A stretch of 64,000 nt of DNA, taken from assembly GCA_963576735.1 (NCBI GenBank), contig OY755176.1, positions 14,741,423 through 14,805,422 on the forward strand. Reading direction: 5' to 3'. The stretch is from Bedellia somnulentella (Eukaryota > Arthropoda > Insecta > Lepidoptera > Bedelliidae). Numbering within the stretch: the first letter of the stretch is position 1; every line of letters starts with the position of its first letter. Below are positions 1 through 9,800 of the stretch, piece after piece. The translations under genes and the position numbers were made by a program. Under the pieces are notes generated by a model. The model was given only the letters and a program-made list of their open reading frames with translations, did not search any database and was not told the origin of the DNA.

Positions 1-67
1 ACATACTAACACTTCGAAACTAATATCGAGAAAGTGACAAGAACCGTTAACCTTTTCAGCGCCAAAG

Positions 68-624
68 TCTGATATATTAGACATTTAAGTTTCGTGCCCT
101 CGCCGCCAAAGTCTGATATATCAGACAAATAAATCTTACCAATTTAACTCTATTTTTTCTTATCGTTATAGTACCTGACGACATATGCATAAAATTTTCA
201 GACAGTTTATACTTTAGTTAATCAAAAATAACAATTTCACAATGTATTATAATGTTATTTTAATAATAAATTATTAAAAACAAAACCGTGTTTATTAGTT
301 AAATCCGACTCTTTTTTTATTTGAACCCTCAGCGCCAATGTCTGATATATCAGACATTAGTGATGTTACATTACAATGTTACTGCCAAAGCCAGAAATCT
401 GGTACTCTAAAAAGAAACGTCTAAAAATGTCAAAATTATACAGGTTTTTGTTTTGGGCATAGAAAATTTTAGTGTGACATTATTTTACCAAGTTTTACCA
501 CAGAGAAATTCACATATTTTCAAATTATGTTTTGTATCGAATCCAGTAAATTTCATTGTATGTCACAACACTATAGCGACACGATCATGCATCAGTCTCG
601 TACGCCAACGTCTGATATATCAGA
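68..624. repeat. four copies of a palindromic motif in the piggyBac left end
   Basis: The 14-base perfect palindrome TCTGATATATCAGA occurs at 112-125, 341-354 and 611-624, with a one-base variant at 68-81. Each copy is preceded by CGCCAA plus two bases. The arrangement looks like subterminal binding sites for a transposase, which piggyBac-type elements are known to carry; that role is inferred. Confidence 0.7.
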
Positions 625-804
625 CACGGAAGTGACGTCAGAGGCGATAGATATTTCTAGAACTATTTTTTTGTGCTGTACAATGAGGGTAGGAGATATC
701 GATAAATTATGGAAGTACCCTGCAAAATCATGTTATTTACTGGGTTATCATCTTTGCGTTGCTAAGTTGAGTTATTATTATTGTAAATTAATATTTATTG
801 AAAT

Positions 805-894
805 ATGACCACTGCAGAGGAGTTGATAAGGATTTTAGAAGGAACTGATGATGTTGAATTTGAAAGTGATGAAGTGATCATACATAATCAACAG
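805..894 (+). pseudogene. N-terminal exon remnant, probable piggyBac-like transposase
   Basis: An ATG opens 30 codons rich in Asp and Glu (starting MTTAEELIRILEG) and ends CAG followed by the donor GTAAGT at 895. The next in-phase segment starts after an AG at 1380. An acidic start followed by an intron fits piggyBac-like transposases, but no catalytic part is present. It could also be the first exon of an unrelated host gene. Confidence 0.4.
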
Positions 895-1071
895 GTAAGT
901 TATTAAAAATTATAATACAATATAGTGTTTTCAATCTCAATCTAGTGTAGTTACTCTGCTCTGATACAATATAGTGTTTGTAATAAAATTTTTTATAGGA
1001 TTATTTGACTTATTGACTTTAGAAAAAAAAACTTACTACCTATCAAATTTATTTTTATTTTTTATTTCGTA

Positions 1072-1321
1072 CATACATACATACATATACTCACGGCTAT
1101 AAATCCCTTAACGGGGTAGCCAGAGCTTTGGAATGAGAAATTCCTCAGCCACTTTTGGAAAGTTGTGTGGGGAAAAGATGGTGAAATAAAGGTTGTTGGT
1201 GATGGGTCTCCAACCACATCGCCCAAAAATCCCTTAAAAAGCCCCAATACCGTTAGTCGCCTCTGACGTACACCCACCGGAAGAAATGGGGAAGTGCTAT
1301 TCTAAGCCGACACTACACAGC
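1072..1321 (-). repeat. short interspersed repeat, family B
   Basis: Read on the minus strand the copy starts at GTGTAGTG, passes the box GTCGCCTC and the stretch TCCAACCACATCGCCC, and ends in a GCCGTGAGTATATG tail followed by ATGT repeats. The same unit recurs many times in this window. No RNA polymerase III boxes were recognised, so its origin is not assigned. Confidence 0.75.
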
Positions 1322-1380
1322 TATTTATTTCGTGTTACTAAAAATATAAGAATTTTGTGAGTAATTTACAACTATTGTTT

Positions 1381-1464
1381 TAGGGAGAAGATGACGAATT
1401 TAATTGGTTGGCAGGAGCACCGCCGTCTCCAGTTATCGATAATATCGATATTATCGATAACTGA
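1381..1464 (+). pseudogene. second exon remnant of the piggyBac-like open frame
   Basis: After TTTTAG the frame continues in phase 0 with GEDDEFNWLAGAPPSPV and ends at TGA 1462-1464. The last codons lie inside a 34-base perfect palindrome, which suggests the original coding sequence was cut there by deletion or insertion. Confidence 0.4.
1430..1463. promoter_or_regulatory. 34-bp perfect palindrome with three TATCGATA motifs
   Basis: The sequence is identical to its reverse complement over 34 bases and contains TATCGATA at 1434-1441, 1443-1450 and 1452-1459. TATCGATA is the established DRE site of insect DREF, and the CGATA core is bound by BEAF-32 in flies. Whether it works here is unknown. 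It may simply be the junction of an internally deleted transposon. Confidence 0.45.
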
Positions 1465-1940
1465 TCGATAGTTATCGACCAACACTAGTAAATCAACCGC
1501 GTTTATTGCCGTGGCGTGTGATGAACGTTTTTGACTAAAACTCTTGGCGTGGAAAGGGTTAACAACCAATAATAACGTTTTAACTGAACTCACAAAAAGA
1601 AGAGGTTTGCAAAAAGATGGTTAGCAGGGGCACTATTTCACAGTACGCAATTTTTGTCTGGACAGTGTATCTGCGTGATAGAGGGCACGTCGACCACGGG
1701 TACGGTGTCGTATAAGTTCGTATAATTAAGCCATGTTCTTTAAACGTATGTAAGGTTTGATAAATTAATTGGCATTAACGCATTTCTTCCCGTGGTTTAA
1801 ATGACAGTTTAGGCCTTTCCGTTGGAGACCCATCACTAATAACTATAGATTATTTAATGGTTGGAGACTGTGTAGTATAGTGTAGGTCTTGAACTGAAAA
1901 CCAGTGTTTTGACACTTGGCAATATCAAGCGCTGAGTTAA

Positions 1941-2354
1941 TGGCTGGTTTACACAGTGCGAGCTAGCGTACGAGTCAGCCTTCCGAGTAGCTGCACTGCA
2001 GTAACTCGCACTGTTTGGACGTAACTTACGAGTAGCTCGTACGTGCGAGTTGGTCAGTAGCTCGTATCCGAGTTACTTCAACACTTTTTGTTTTCACTCG
2101 CCTGCTCGCCCGGCAGCAACTCACCCATGACAGCGGCTCGGCCGTCGCTCGCATCGTTTGGACGCGTTCGGCAGTAGCTCGCCAGTGCCAGCCGGACAGT
2201 TGTGAGTGGAACCCCGTGGACATCGCAACTCGACTCGGACTGGGACTGGGTGTTGTGTAGACAGCAAAGGCGAGCCGAGCTACTGGCGTACGAGTAGACA
2301 AACCGAGTAGCTGTCTACTTGCCAGGCAGCAGCTCGCACTGTGTAAACCAGCCT
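1941..2354 (+). mobile_element. 414-bp MITE, TAA target duplication, copy 1
   Basis: Terminal inverted repeats of about 23 bases begin GGCTGGTTTACACAGTGCGA and end in the reverse complement. TAA flanks the element at 1938-1940 and 2355-2357. A 3-bp TAA/TTA duplication is typical of the PIF/Harbinger superfamily. The interior is unusually GC-rich with repeated AGCTCG and TACGAG words and codes for no recognised protein. Confidence 0.8.
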
Positions 2355-2357
2355 TAA

Positions 2358-3199
2358 GGCTGAGTTAGGATCTAGTTTGTGTTACCATAGCACTAATTTT
2401 TAGGTCAAAAATATTGTTTTAATTTCACTTTATGTATTGTTTCTTCTTTTGTATGGTGTTATGATAACATAGATAAATGAGTTATCTATCTATCTAATAA
2501 CCAACCAACACCAACCTTTTTTTTCAATACTTTTCCACTTAATTTTCACTTAACTTCCAAAAGGGACTGATGAAATTTCTATTTTTTATTTATACCCGTA
2601 AGTATATGTATGGATGTAAGTTTAGGCGATATGGCTGATTGGGACCAGAGGTAATTTCATCGCTAACTTTCCTTGATTTTACCAATTCTTCTCGTCTCAA
2701 CTTCCAGAAGTGACTGAGGAAATTTGAAGTAGTGAAGAAAAAAGTCTGAAGCTCTGGCTTTAATTTTTTAGGGTTTCCTAGCTGAAAGGCTAAACGAAAC
2801 TCAATTAGATTCGTCATGTCTGTTTGTGCTACAGCAATATATTTCCGAAATTATTGAGATTACCTGGTTGAAAATTAATAGATGTAAACTATGAACCGCT
2901 TCAGGGTCAAGGGCCTCCCTGGAAAAATAGTTTGATCTTGATTGGTTTCAAATTCTATAAAGTCCGTTTGGATGATATTGATATGACACGAATAAAATAT
3001 ATGTTAGTGATTAGTTCATGGCCTTAAAACTTGCTGTTTAACATTTAAACAATTTGTTGGAATATATGATGAAACAAATTGTATGCTTAAAATACATTCA
3101 AACTCATTATTTATTCATATATGAGTATGTTTAAGATCTATAATTTTGCAGTTTAACTTTTCATTTAAACATTAGTCATTCAATAAATCTGAATAAATA
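2358..3199. other. spacer between the two MITEs, no gene seen
   Basis: AT-rich DNA without a supported exon. At 2770-2870 there is a fragment of the repeat that begins AGGGTTCCG elsewhere in the window (TTAGATTCGTCATGTCTG followed by ATTTCCGAAATTAT). Confidence 0.5.
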
Positions 3200-3202
3200 T
3201 AA

Positions 3203-3616
3203 TGGCTGGTTTACACAGTGCGAGCTAGCGTACGAGTCAGCCTTCCGAGTAGCTGCACTGCAGTAACTCGCACTGTTTGGACGTAACTTACGAGTAACTC
3301 GTACGTGCGAGTTGGTCAGTAGCTCGCATCCGAGTTACTTCAACATTTTTTGTTTTCACTCGCCTGCTCGCCCGGCAGCAACTCACCCATGACAGCGGCT
3401 CAGCCGTCGCTCGCATCGTTTGGACGCGTTCGGCAGTAGCTCGCCAGTGCCAGCCGGACAGTTGTGAGTGGAACCCCGTGGACATCGCAACTCGACTCGG
3501 ACTGGGACTGGGTGTTGTGTAGACAGCAAAGGCGAGCCGAGCTACTGGCGTACGAGTAGACAAACCGAGAAGCTGTCTACTTGCCAGGCAGCAGCTCGCA
3601 CTGTGTAAACCAGCCT
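3203..3616 (+). mobile_element. 414-bp MITE, TAA target duplication, copy 2
   Basis: This has the same length, ends and orientation as the copy at 1941-2354, with only a few substitutions. TAA flanks it at 3200-3202 and 3617-3619. The near identity suggests recent transposition or a local duplication. Confidence 0.8.
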
Positions 3617-4049
3617 TAATTTTTCCGCGCGCGTTTTTTCCGTCCCTGTCACTCTCAGTAAGTTTGACGTAAGAGTGAGCGCAGTAGCTGCAAAATGTAG
3701 TTGGACCTGCGAGAAAAAATCCGTAAAAGTAGGTAAACTCGGGGTTTCCTTAGACTCATGTGGCTATTGAGACTTCAGGTTTTTAAAGTAGTAGCAATAT
3801 AATGTTGACCGACGATTTATTTAAAGTTGCAGGAAACTGATGGATGAGGGCAGCTTAGAACTGGTTTTTATAAAGATCTTTATGGGGATTTTCTAAGCAG
3901 AAAAATGACTTGACTTATTATTATTTGAACTGAATTATTATTACTTTTTTGTACTTACCTAGTTTTAATATACTAACCTATTTTTAAGATATACTAACAA
4001 CATATGGAAGTGTCCGAAATAAACAAATTTTATTTTATTTTATTTTTAG

Positions 4050-4078
4050 ATGATGAGTATGATGACGACGTTGGTTAA
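4050..4078 (+). CDS. possible terminal exon of an unseen plus-strand gene
   Basis: A pyrimidine-rich tract ends in TTTTTAG at 4049. The following frame reads DEYDDDVG and stops at TAA 4076-4078, which overlaps an AATAAA signal at 4078-4083. An acidic tail with an immediate polyadenylation signal is a believable gene end, but no upstream exon was found. Such a short match could arise by chance. Confidence 0.25.
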
Positions 4079-4089
4079 ATAAAACACAG

Positions 4090-6640
4090 CAATTCCATTA
4101 TACAGTTTATATTTGTTTGATCACCATTTACTTAATAGAGGATAAAATATGCATCTTATCAGCTAAATAAAATAGGTATATGAAATCGAATGAGACCTTA
4201 TTCCATTCAAATACTATTCAGTTTAATGAAAATCTACACGTACACAATCCAATATACATATATCTTAACAATTTATTCGATTCTTTGGAAAAACTTTTGA
4301 AGACATTTAGTAGTATTTTTACATTTATTTAGCACATTAAGTTGACTATCTTTAAAAGTTTGTACTGAGTTTATTCATTGACATAATTCCGTTGCTACAA
4401 AAATATAATCCAAAACATAAATATATTACAAAACATTTCAACTTTTCTCTAAAATGGCATCACGTAGAAGATATATATGCAACGAAGAGCTAACTGAATT
4501 TGTGCTCTAGTTTTAATTTTAATTTTTAAAACTAAAATCTCACTCCTTTTTTTTTTTCTTTCCGATTGCCGCCCATTCATTCACATTTCGGTTAAACAGG
4601 CCCAGTAAAAAAAAAGTTATTTAGTTAAAAGGGATGATTTTCAGAGCACCCTTAACAATTTTTCCCGGACGTTATTGATTTCTATGACTATTACATTAAA
4701 TTGGTAACAAATAAGATAACTATGTAGATCAAAAAACAGCACCAAAAAGAGTGCAAAGATCAGATGAACTTATGTGTTCTAAAATATACTTAAAAAATGC
4801 ACAGCTTCGTATATATTTTTAAAAATCGAGTTATGCCGTCTTTTTTATGAAAACATCATTCTCGCAGGAATATTTCAATTACACACTGTTTTACTAACCT
4901 AACTACAGTGAAGCAAAACAGTGCATCAAAATCACGTAATTAATACTTTACTAACTCACATGAAAAGTTGACAGATATAAAAGCTATCATAAATTGAGAT
5001 ATTAAAAGCTTATAAAATTTTAGCCATCTTCATCGAGATCAAAAGTTTAAAAATGTGTATAATATATAAATCATCGCATATAAAAAAACAGTAAATTCGA
5101 TTAATACTAAAATGAACATCTAAAATTCTAAACATAAGAAAGATAAACATTGGTAAAATAGGCACCTTTGTAGAGGTTCTCAAGTCAGTTATTTGAAACC
5201 TATGAAAATCAGACTTATTCAGTTTATTGTTACGCTAAAGAAATTTGAGCTAAGAATAGTGATTATACATAAAACTATAAAGTTCTAATGAAGCTGCACC
5301 TATTTTCTGATGCTTCACTAAATATAAAGATTATATTTCATCACTTAAATTGGTAAAATATAAAGTAAAAATATATTTGGTAAATAATGCTTAAAATATA
5401 TGATATGCACCTAACCCAAGATTTTACATCTTGACATAATAATTTTAAAACAATAATACTTTCGAATTAGGAATTTTGAAATATTTATCACATAAAATAA
5501 TTTAAAAGATATTATAAGATCACTGTGCTTCAAATTAATAAAAGAAACAGATCAACAAAATTAAATCAATTCCGTTAGGTCAATTCACTTGATTTTCTTA
5601 AATAATACAGTATACTCACTTGTACGTAGTACACCTTATAACTATACACCTATATGGCTTTTATTTTAAAAAACTCACCTAATCAATACTAAATCTATGT
5701 TTGGAAATAGTTTATCGCAAAAAGGTACATTCATAAAAAATCTACTTTGGCCAAAGGGATCGCAAAAGCCTAGATCATTTATTTTAAAATTTCATTCTGT
5801 TATTAAAGAGAAATCACAACTATTTCAAATTTGATTTAACCGTTTAAGAAATGGTAAAGTGAATATATAATATAAATGCTCTAATTTATAAAATATAATA
5901 TCGCAGATTAGCTATTGTTATCGGTTATGATCAGATGGCACTAATATGACAAACTATGCCAGGAACTATATAAATATACGTAGATATCAACATGTTGGTT
6001 TTAAGTCCGTGAAATTATATGAAAGAAGTACGATATTTCTAGTTTTTAGACAAACTAGTGGAGCATAGATTTTTGGAACACTGATATAAAAGTAGACTAA
6101 TTAAATGTGTATGGATTTATTGTTTAGGCACCAAAGCATTGGTTTTGTGCCTTGAATGTGTGATGACAACAAGCCATAGTGTAGTTTTCAATTGCTAGCA
6201 ATCTATGTTCCATGCTGTATGAGTTTTATCAGATTTATTGGATCCAGTTAGCATAAAATGATCTGTACTCTCACATGGGTTTTAAATTAATCAATTGAAT
6301 GTCTTTTACTTAAATTCATTTACCTATGCTTACTGAACGAGGTAATGAAGCGATTCTTTTGATTCTTCAAAAACACATTCCTCTTAACGCATCTTCACAC
6401 AACTCTGTTGGATTCGCAATCTTAGTCTACTTGATACGTAAAGAGTTTTTATTTGATAATAAATAATTTCACGGACATAAGTTTAATTAGGATTAGTCTT
6501 GACTTCAATGTGGAAACTTAAACTACTATTTCCCCCAATTTAAAAACCTACTTATAAATTTTGGAATGTATGACCAAGACTTAATCCTAAGATAGAATAG
6601 ATTTTTTTATAACTTGCCCTACTGAAACGGAACGGTAGTT
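4090..6640 (-). other. probable 3' UTR of the DOCK gene and end of transcription
   Basis: These 2.5 kb directly follow the DOCK stop codon on the minus strand. They are strongly AT-rich, have no exon-like segment and, unlike the flanks, none of the window's repeat families. That fits a long 3' UTR under some selection. Several TTTATT words (AATAAA on the minus strand) are present, for example near 5228 and 6117, so the true end cannot be fixed. Confidence 0.45.
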
Positions 6641-6810
6641 TTAACAATGGCTATCTCCATTTTCGTGGTGTCCCGAGTCAAAGCTGCTGATATGTCCAAG
6701 TCCCTTCGGAGGGATGGGAGGGGGTGTTTCATCCTCGTCCACTCTGAGAGGTTCCGACATTATAGAGATTATTTCCTCGTAGCGCAACGATTCTACTGAT
6801 TGGTCGAGAT
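6641..6810 (-). CDS. spg: DOCK last exon with stop codon
   Basis: Acceptor TCATTACAG. The translation reads [38 protein letters not shown] and ends in [11 protein letters not shown] before TAA at 6641-6643. PPPIPPK is a likely SH3 ligand. The first two bases complete the codon left open by exon 27 or 28. Confidence 0.85.
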
Positions 6811-9800
6811 CTGTAATGATTTAAAATATGTATGAATAGAATATCTATCTAAAATTGAGATTGTGCTCAAAAAGGCAGGCGTCCGAAGTATGAACAATAA
6901 AAGAGCATGTATGAAAAGATTGATGGATGTAGACGAAGCAAGCGAGGTTTGCCAAGATCGTACGAAGTGGCGATCGATAGTCTCTGCCTACCCCAATGGG
7001 AGTTAACGGCGTGAGTCTATGTATGTATGTATTAGTTATCTTATATGAATATGTTGGGAAAATAGGGACGTTTCAAGAAGAAAAAGAAGTCACAAACACA
7101 TTAAATACAGGCGTGGCCGGTAACAATGCTTTTTAATATTACGTGACATTATTGTCACCTTTTACTCAAAGTACCCACGTTTTGCTGTGTAGTGTTTGGG
7201 TGTACGTAAGAGGCGACTAAGGGTATTTGGGGCTTCACAAGGGAAACTCCCATATGCGGTGCGGCATATGCGGTTGGAGACCCATTATCAACCACCTTTA
7301 TTTTACCATCTTTTCTACTGAACTTCCAAAAGTGGTGGAGGAATTTATAATTCCTTAGCTCTGGCTACCCCTTCTAGGGATTTATGGCCGTGAGTAAATG
7401 TATGTACCCACGTCTTGCTTAGACAAAGCACTGACAAAGTACAGTGGTGATAGAGTGAAGGCCTAATCGAAGTTTTTGTAAGAAATCACTGTTAAACTGC
7501 AACTTAGGCATGTGGGTTTTCTTACGATGTTTTCCCTCATTGTTAACAACTATGATAAATTAACCATAAATGTGTCTTCAACTATAAAAGTCACATAGGT
7601 TAAGGGCCCGACTCGGGTTTTGAACCCACGCCTCTCCAGATAATAGGCGAATGTTTTTTCCCACTGAGCTATCACGGTCCATTAGTGTAATAATAATAAT
7701 ACATTAAACCAAGCCAAACGATGATATTGTAAGAAAGATAGAAAAAGGAATGTTGAGATGGTTTGGGCACATAGAGAGGATGGATGACAGAAAATTAGTA
7801 AAAGGGATCTATAGAGCTAGTGTGGATGGTAATGTTAGTAGAGGACGACCACGAAGAACACACTTGGACCAAATTGAGAGTGTGCTCAAAAAGGCAGGCG
7901 TCCGTAGTATTAAGAATTAAAGAGCATGTATGAACAGATTGATGGATGTAAACGAAGCTAGAGAGGTTTGTCAGGATCGTACGAAGTGGAGATCGATAGT
8001 TTCTGCCTACCCCGATGGGAACTAATGGCCTGAGTATATGTATGTAATATGTATGTGAAAGTTTAGATGTTTGGATGTTTGTGTGTTTGAGGCAAAAAGG
8101 TTCCTCAAGTATTATTTTTTTATTATTATAATCTAAATTCTTCTTCAAGTGAAACTATGAATTACTATGATTATTTTTTAGCTTACTGCAAATAAAAACA
8201 GGAAAATGCTATTTTTAATAAAAACAATCGATGTTTGTAGTCCTTCTAATGCGGATATATCTTGCCAAAAAATATTATTGTCTAAGGAACCGTTAGTAGG
8301 TGTAGATGCGCATCACCCTCCTTTAGAAATAACGTTATCTAAATATTTTATTCAGAAAAGTAATGGGGCAGACAGTGGTACAGGGATGCCGTCGGTGACG
8401 CCGTGTGGTTCTTTAACGTATAGGTTTGGAGCTCAAGATGAACGAAGGCGCGAGTGGGACTTTAAAAAAGCTAATTTTTCATTGTTATATAATAGGTTAC
8501 TGTTAACCGATTGGACTATGCTCTATCTGATAAAAGATTCTGTAGAAGCTTTAAATTATTTTTATTTAGTATTTAATAGAATTATAGATGACTGTGTACC
8601 AATTAAAAAGCGCTATACGGGTTGCCCCAGGTTTTTATATCCTGAGTGGTATACTCCGGAGATCAGACGCGACATATACAGGAAAGCTAAATTACATAAA
8701 CTGTTTAAAAGCACGGGTTCACAATGTCATTACGAGATGTTTTCTGCCTTAAGATCTAAGCTTAAATTGGACTTGCGTATTGCTAGTGGTAACCATGATA
8801 AAAGATTGCAATTTTTAATTGCAAAGGAACCTAAGTTGTTTTGGAAATTAATAAAAGGTAAAAGGCACAACATCAATAAGGTAAATATTTATAGGAATGG
8901 GTCTGAGCTATCGGAGCAAGAGTGTGTAGATTCTTTTTCTAAGTATTTTAGTTCCGTCTACACAAAAAAAGCCGCAAGTCTCAGCATATCGGATGCGATG
9001 AGCGCGGACGTGGCGGCGGCGGGCGCGGCGGCGCGCGTGCACCTCACCGCGCTGTCACGCGCCGAGGTGCGCGCGGCGCTGGCGCGGCTGCCAGCCAAAA
9101 CGTCAGCGGGCGCCGATGGAGTACCGGCATTCGTAAGATCACCGTTCCGTGTTGGAGGAGCCACTTCATTTTATATTTAATTTATGCCTTAGGGAGGCCA
9201 TATATCCAGAACAATGGCAGACAACGAGAGTTGTACCTGTACCGAAAATCCCGACAACCGTGGATGTGAGTGACTATCGCCCTATTGCTGTTTTAACAGC
9301 TTTTGCCAAAGTTTTTGATTCAGCCCTACAAAGACGTATTTATAGGGAGATTAGTCCTCACATATCCGACAATCAACATGGATTCAGACCTGGCCATAGC
9401 ACTGCTAGTAACTTAATTAATTTTATGTCTCACGTAACACCTCACGTAGACGCAGGTGAGAATGTAGACGTGGCATATTTTGATTTTAAAAAGGCCTTCT
9501 ATTTAGTTAATGGAGATATTTATTTAACAAAGTTGGCCCAAATGAGTTTCACTCCCCAATCGCTGCAATTTATGGCCAGCTACTCTAGTGACAGACGACA
9601 ATATGTGAGCTTAAACGGTTGTTCTTCTAAAGAGTATCCAACAAATTCCGGGGTAAATCAAGGAATAATCTGGGTCCTTTAGGTTTCTTAGTTATGATAA
9701 ATGATATACCTAATGTTTTGAAAAATGCCACTTGTCTTATGTTTGCCGATGACTTAAAACTTTTTCTTCCCATTGAGTCATCCGACAACTGTGAGCTTTT

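Larger units (their letters stand above)
47..1562 (+). mobile_element. piggyBac-like element, decayed, with TTAA ends
   Basis: The segment is bounded by TTAA at 47-50 and 1559-1562. Inside these, the left end reads CCTTTTCAGCGCCAAAG and the right end, read inward, CCCTTTCCACGCCAAG, so the termini are imperfect inverted repeats. TTAA target duplication and CCC-type ends are established traits of the piggyBac superfamily. Only a short two-exon coding remnant (805-894 and 1381-1464) remains, so the copy is non-autonomous. A separate short interspersed repeat has inserted at about 1072-1321. Superfamily assignment rests on the ends, since no catalytic domain is left. Confidence 0.7.

Noticed and set aside
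2026..3563. Two 91-codon minus-strand frames that look conserved
   Set aside because: They are conserved only because the two 414-bp MITEs are nearly identical; the protein has no known features.
7600..7682. tRNA gene candidates (also near 29390, 31520, 43700, 45010, 57660)
   Set aside because: A and B boxes are present, but each is the head of a dispersed repeat with body and tail, and no complete cloverleaf is closed.
8206..9180. A single-exon host gene of 324 codons
   Set aside because: The frame has endonuclease and reverse-transcriptase linker motifs and continues into RT motifs in another frame, so it is a decayed LINE.
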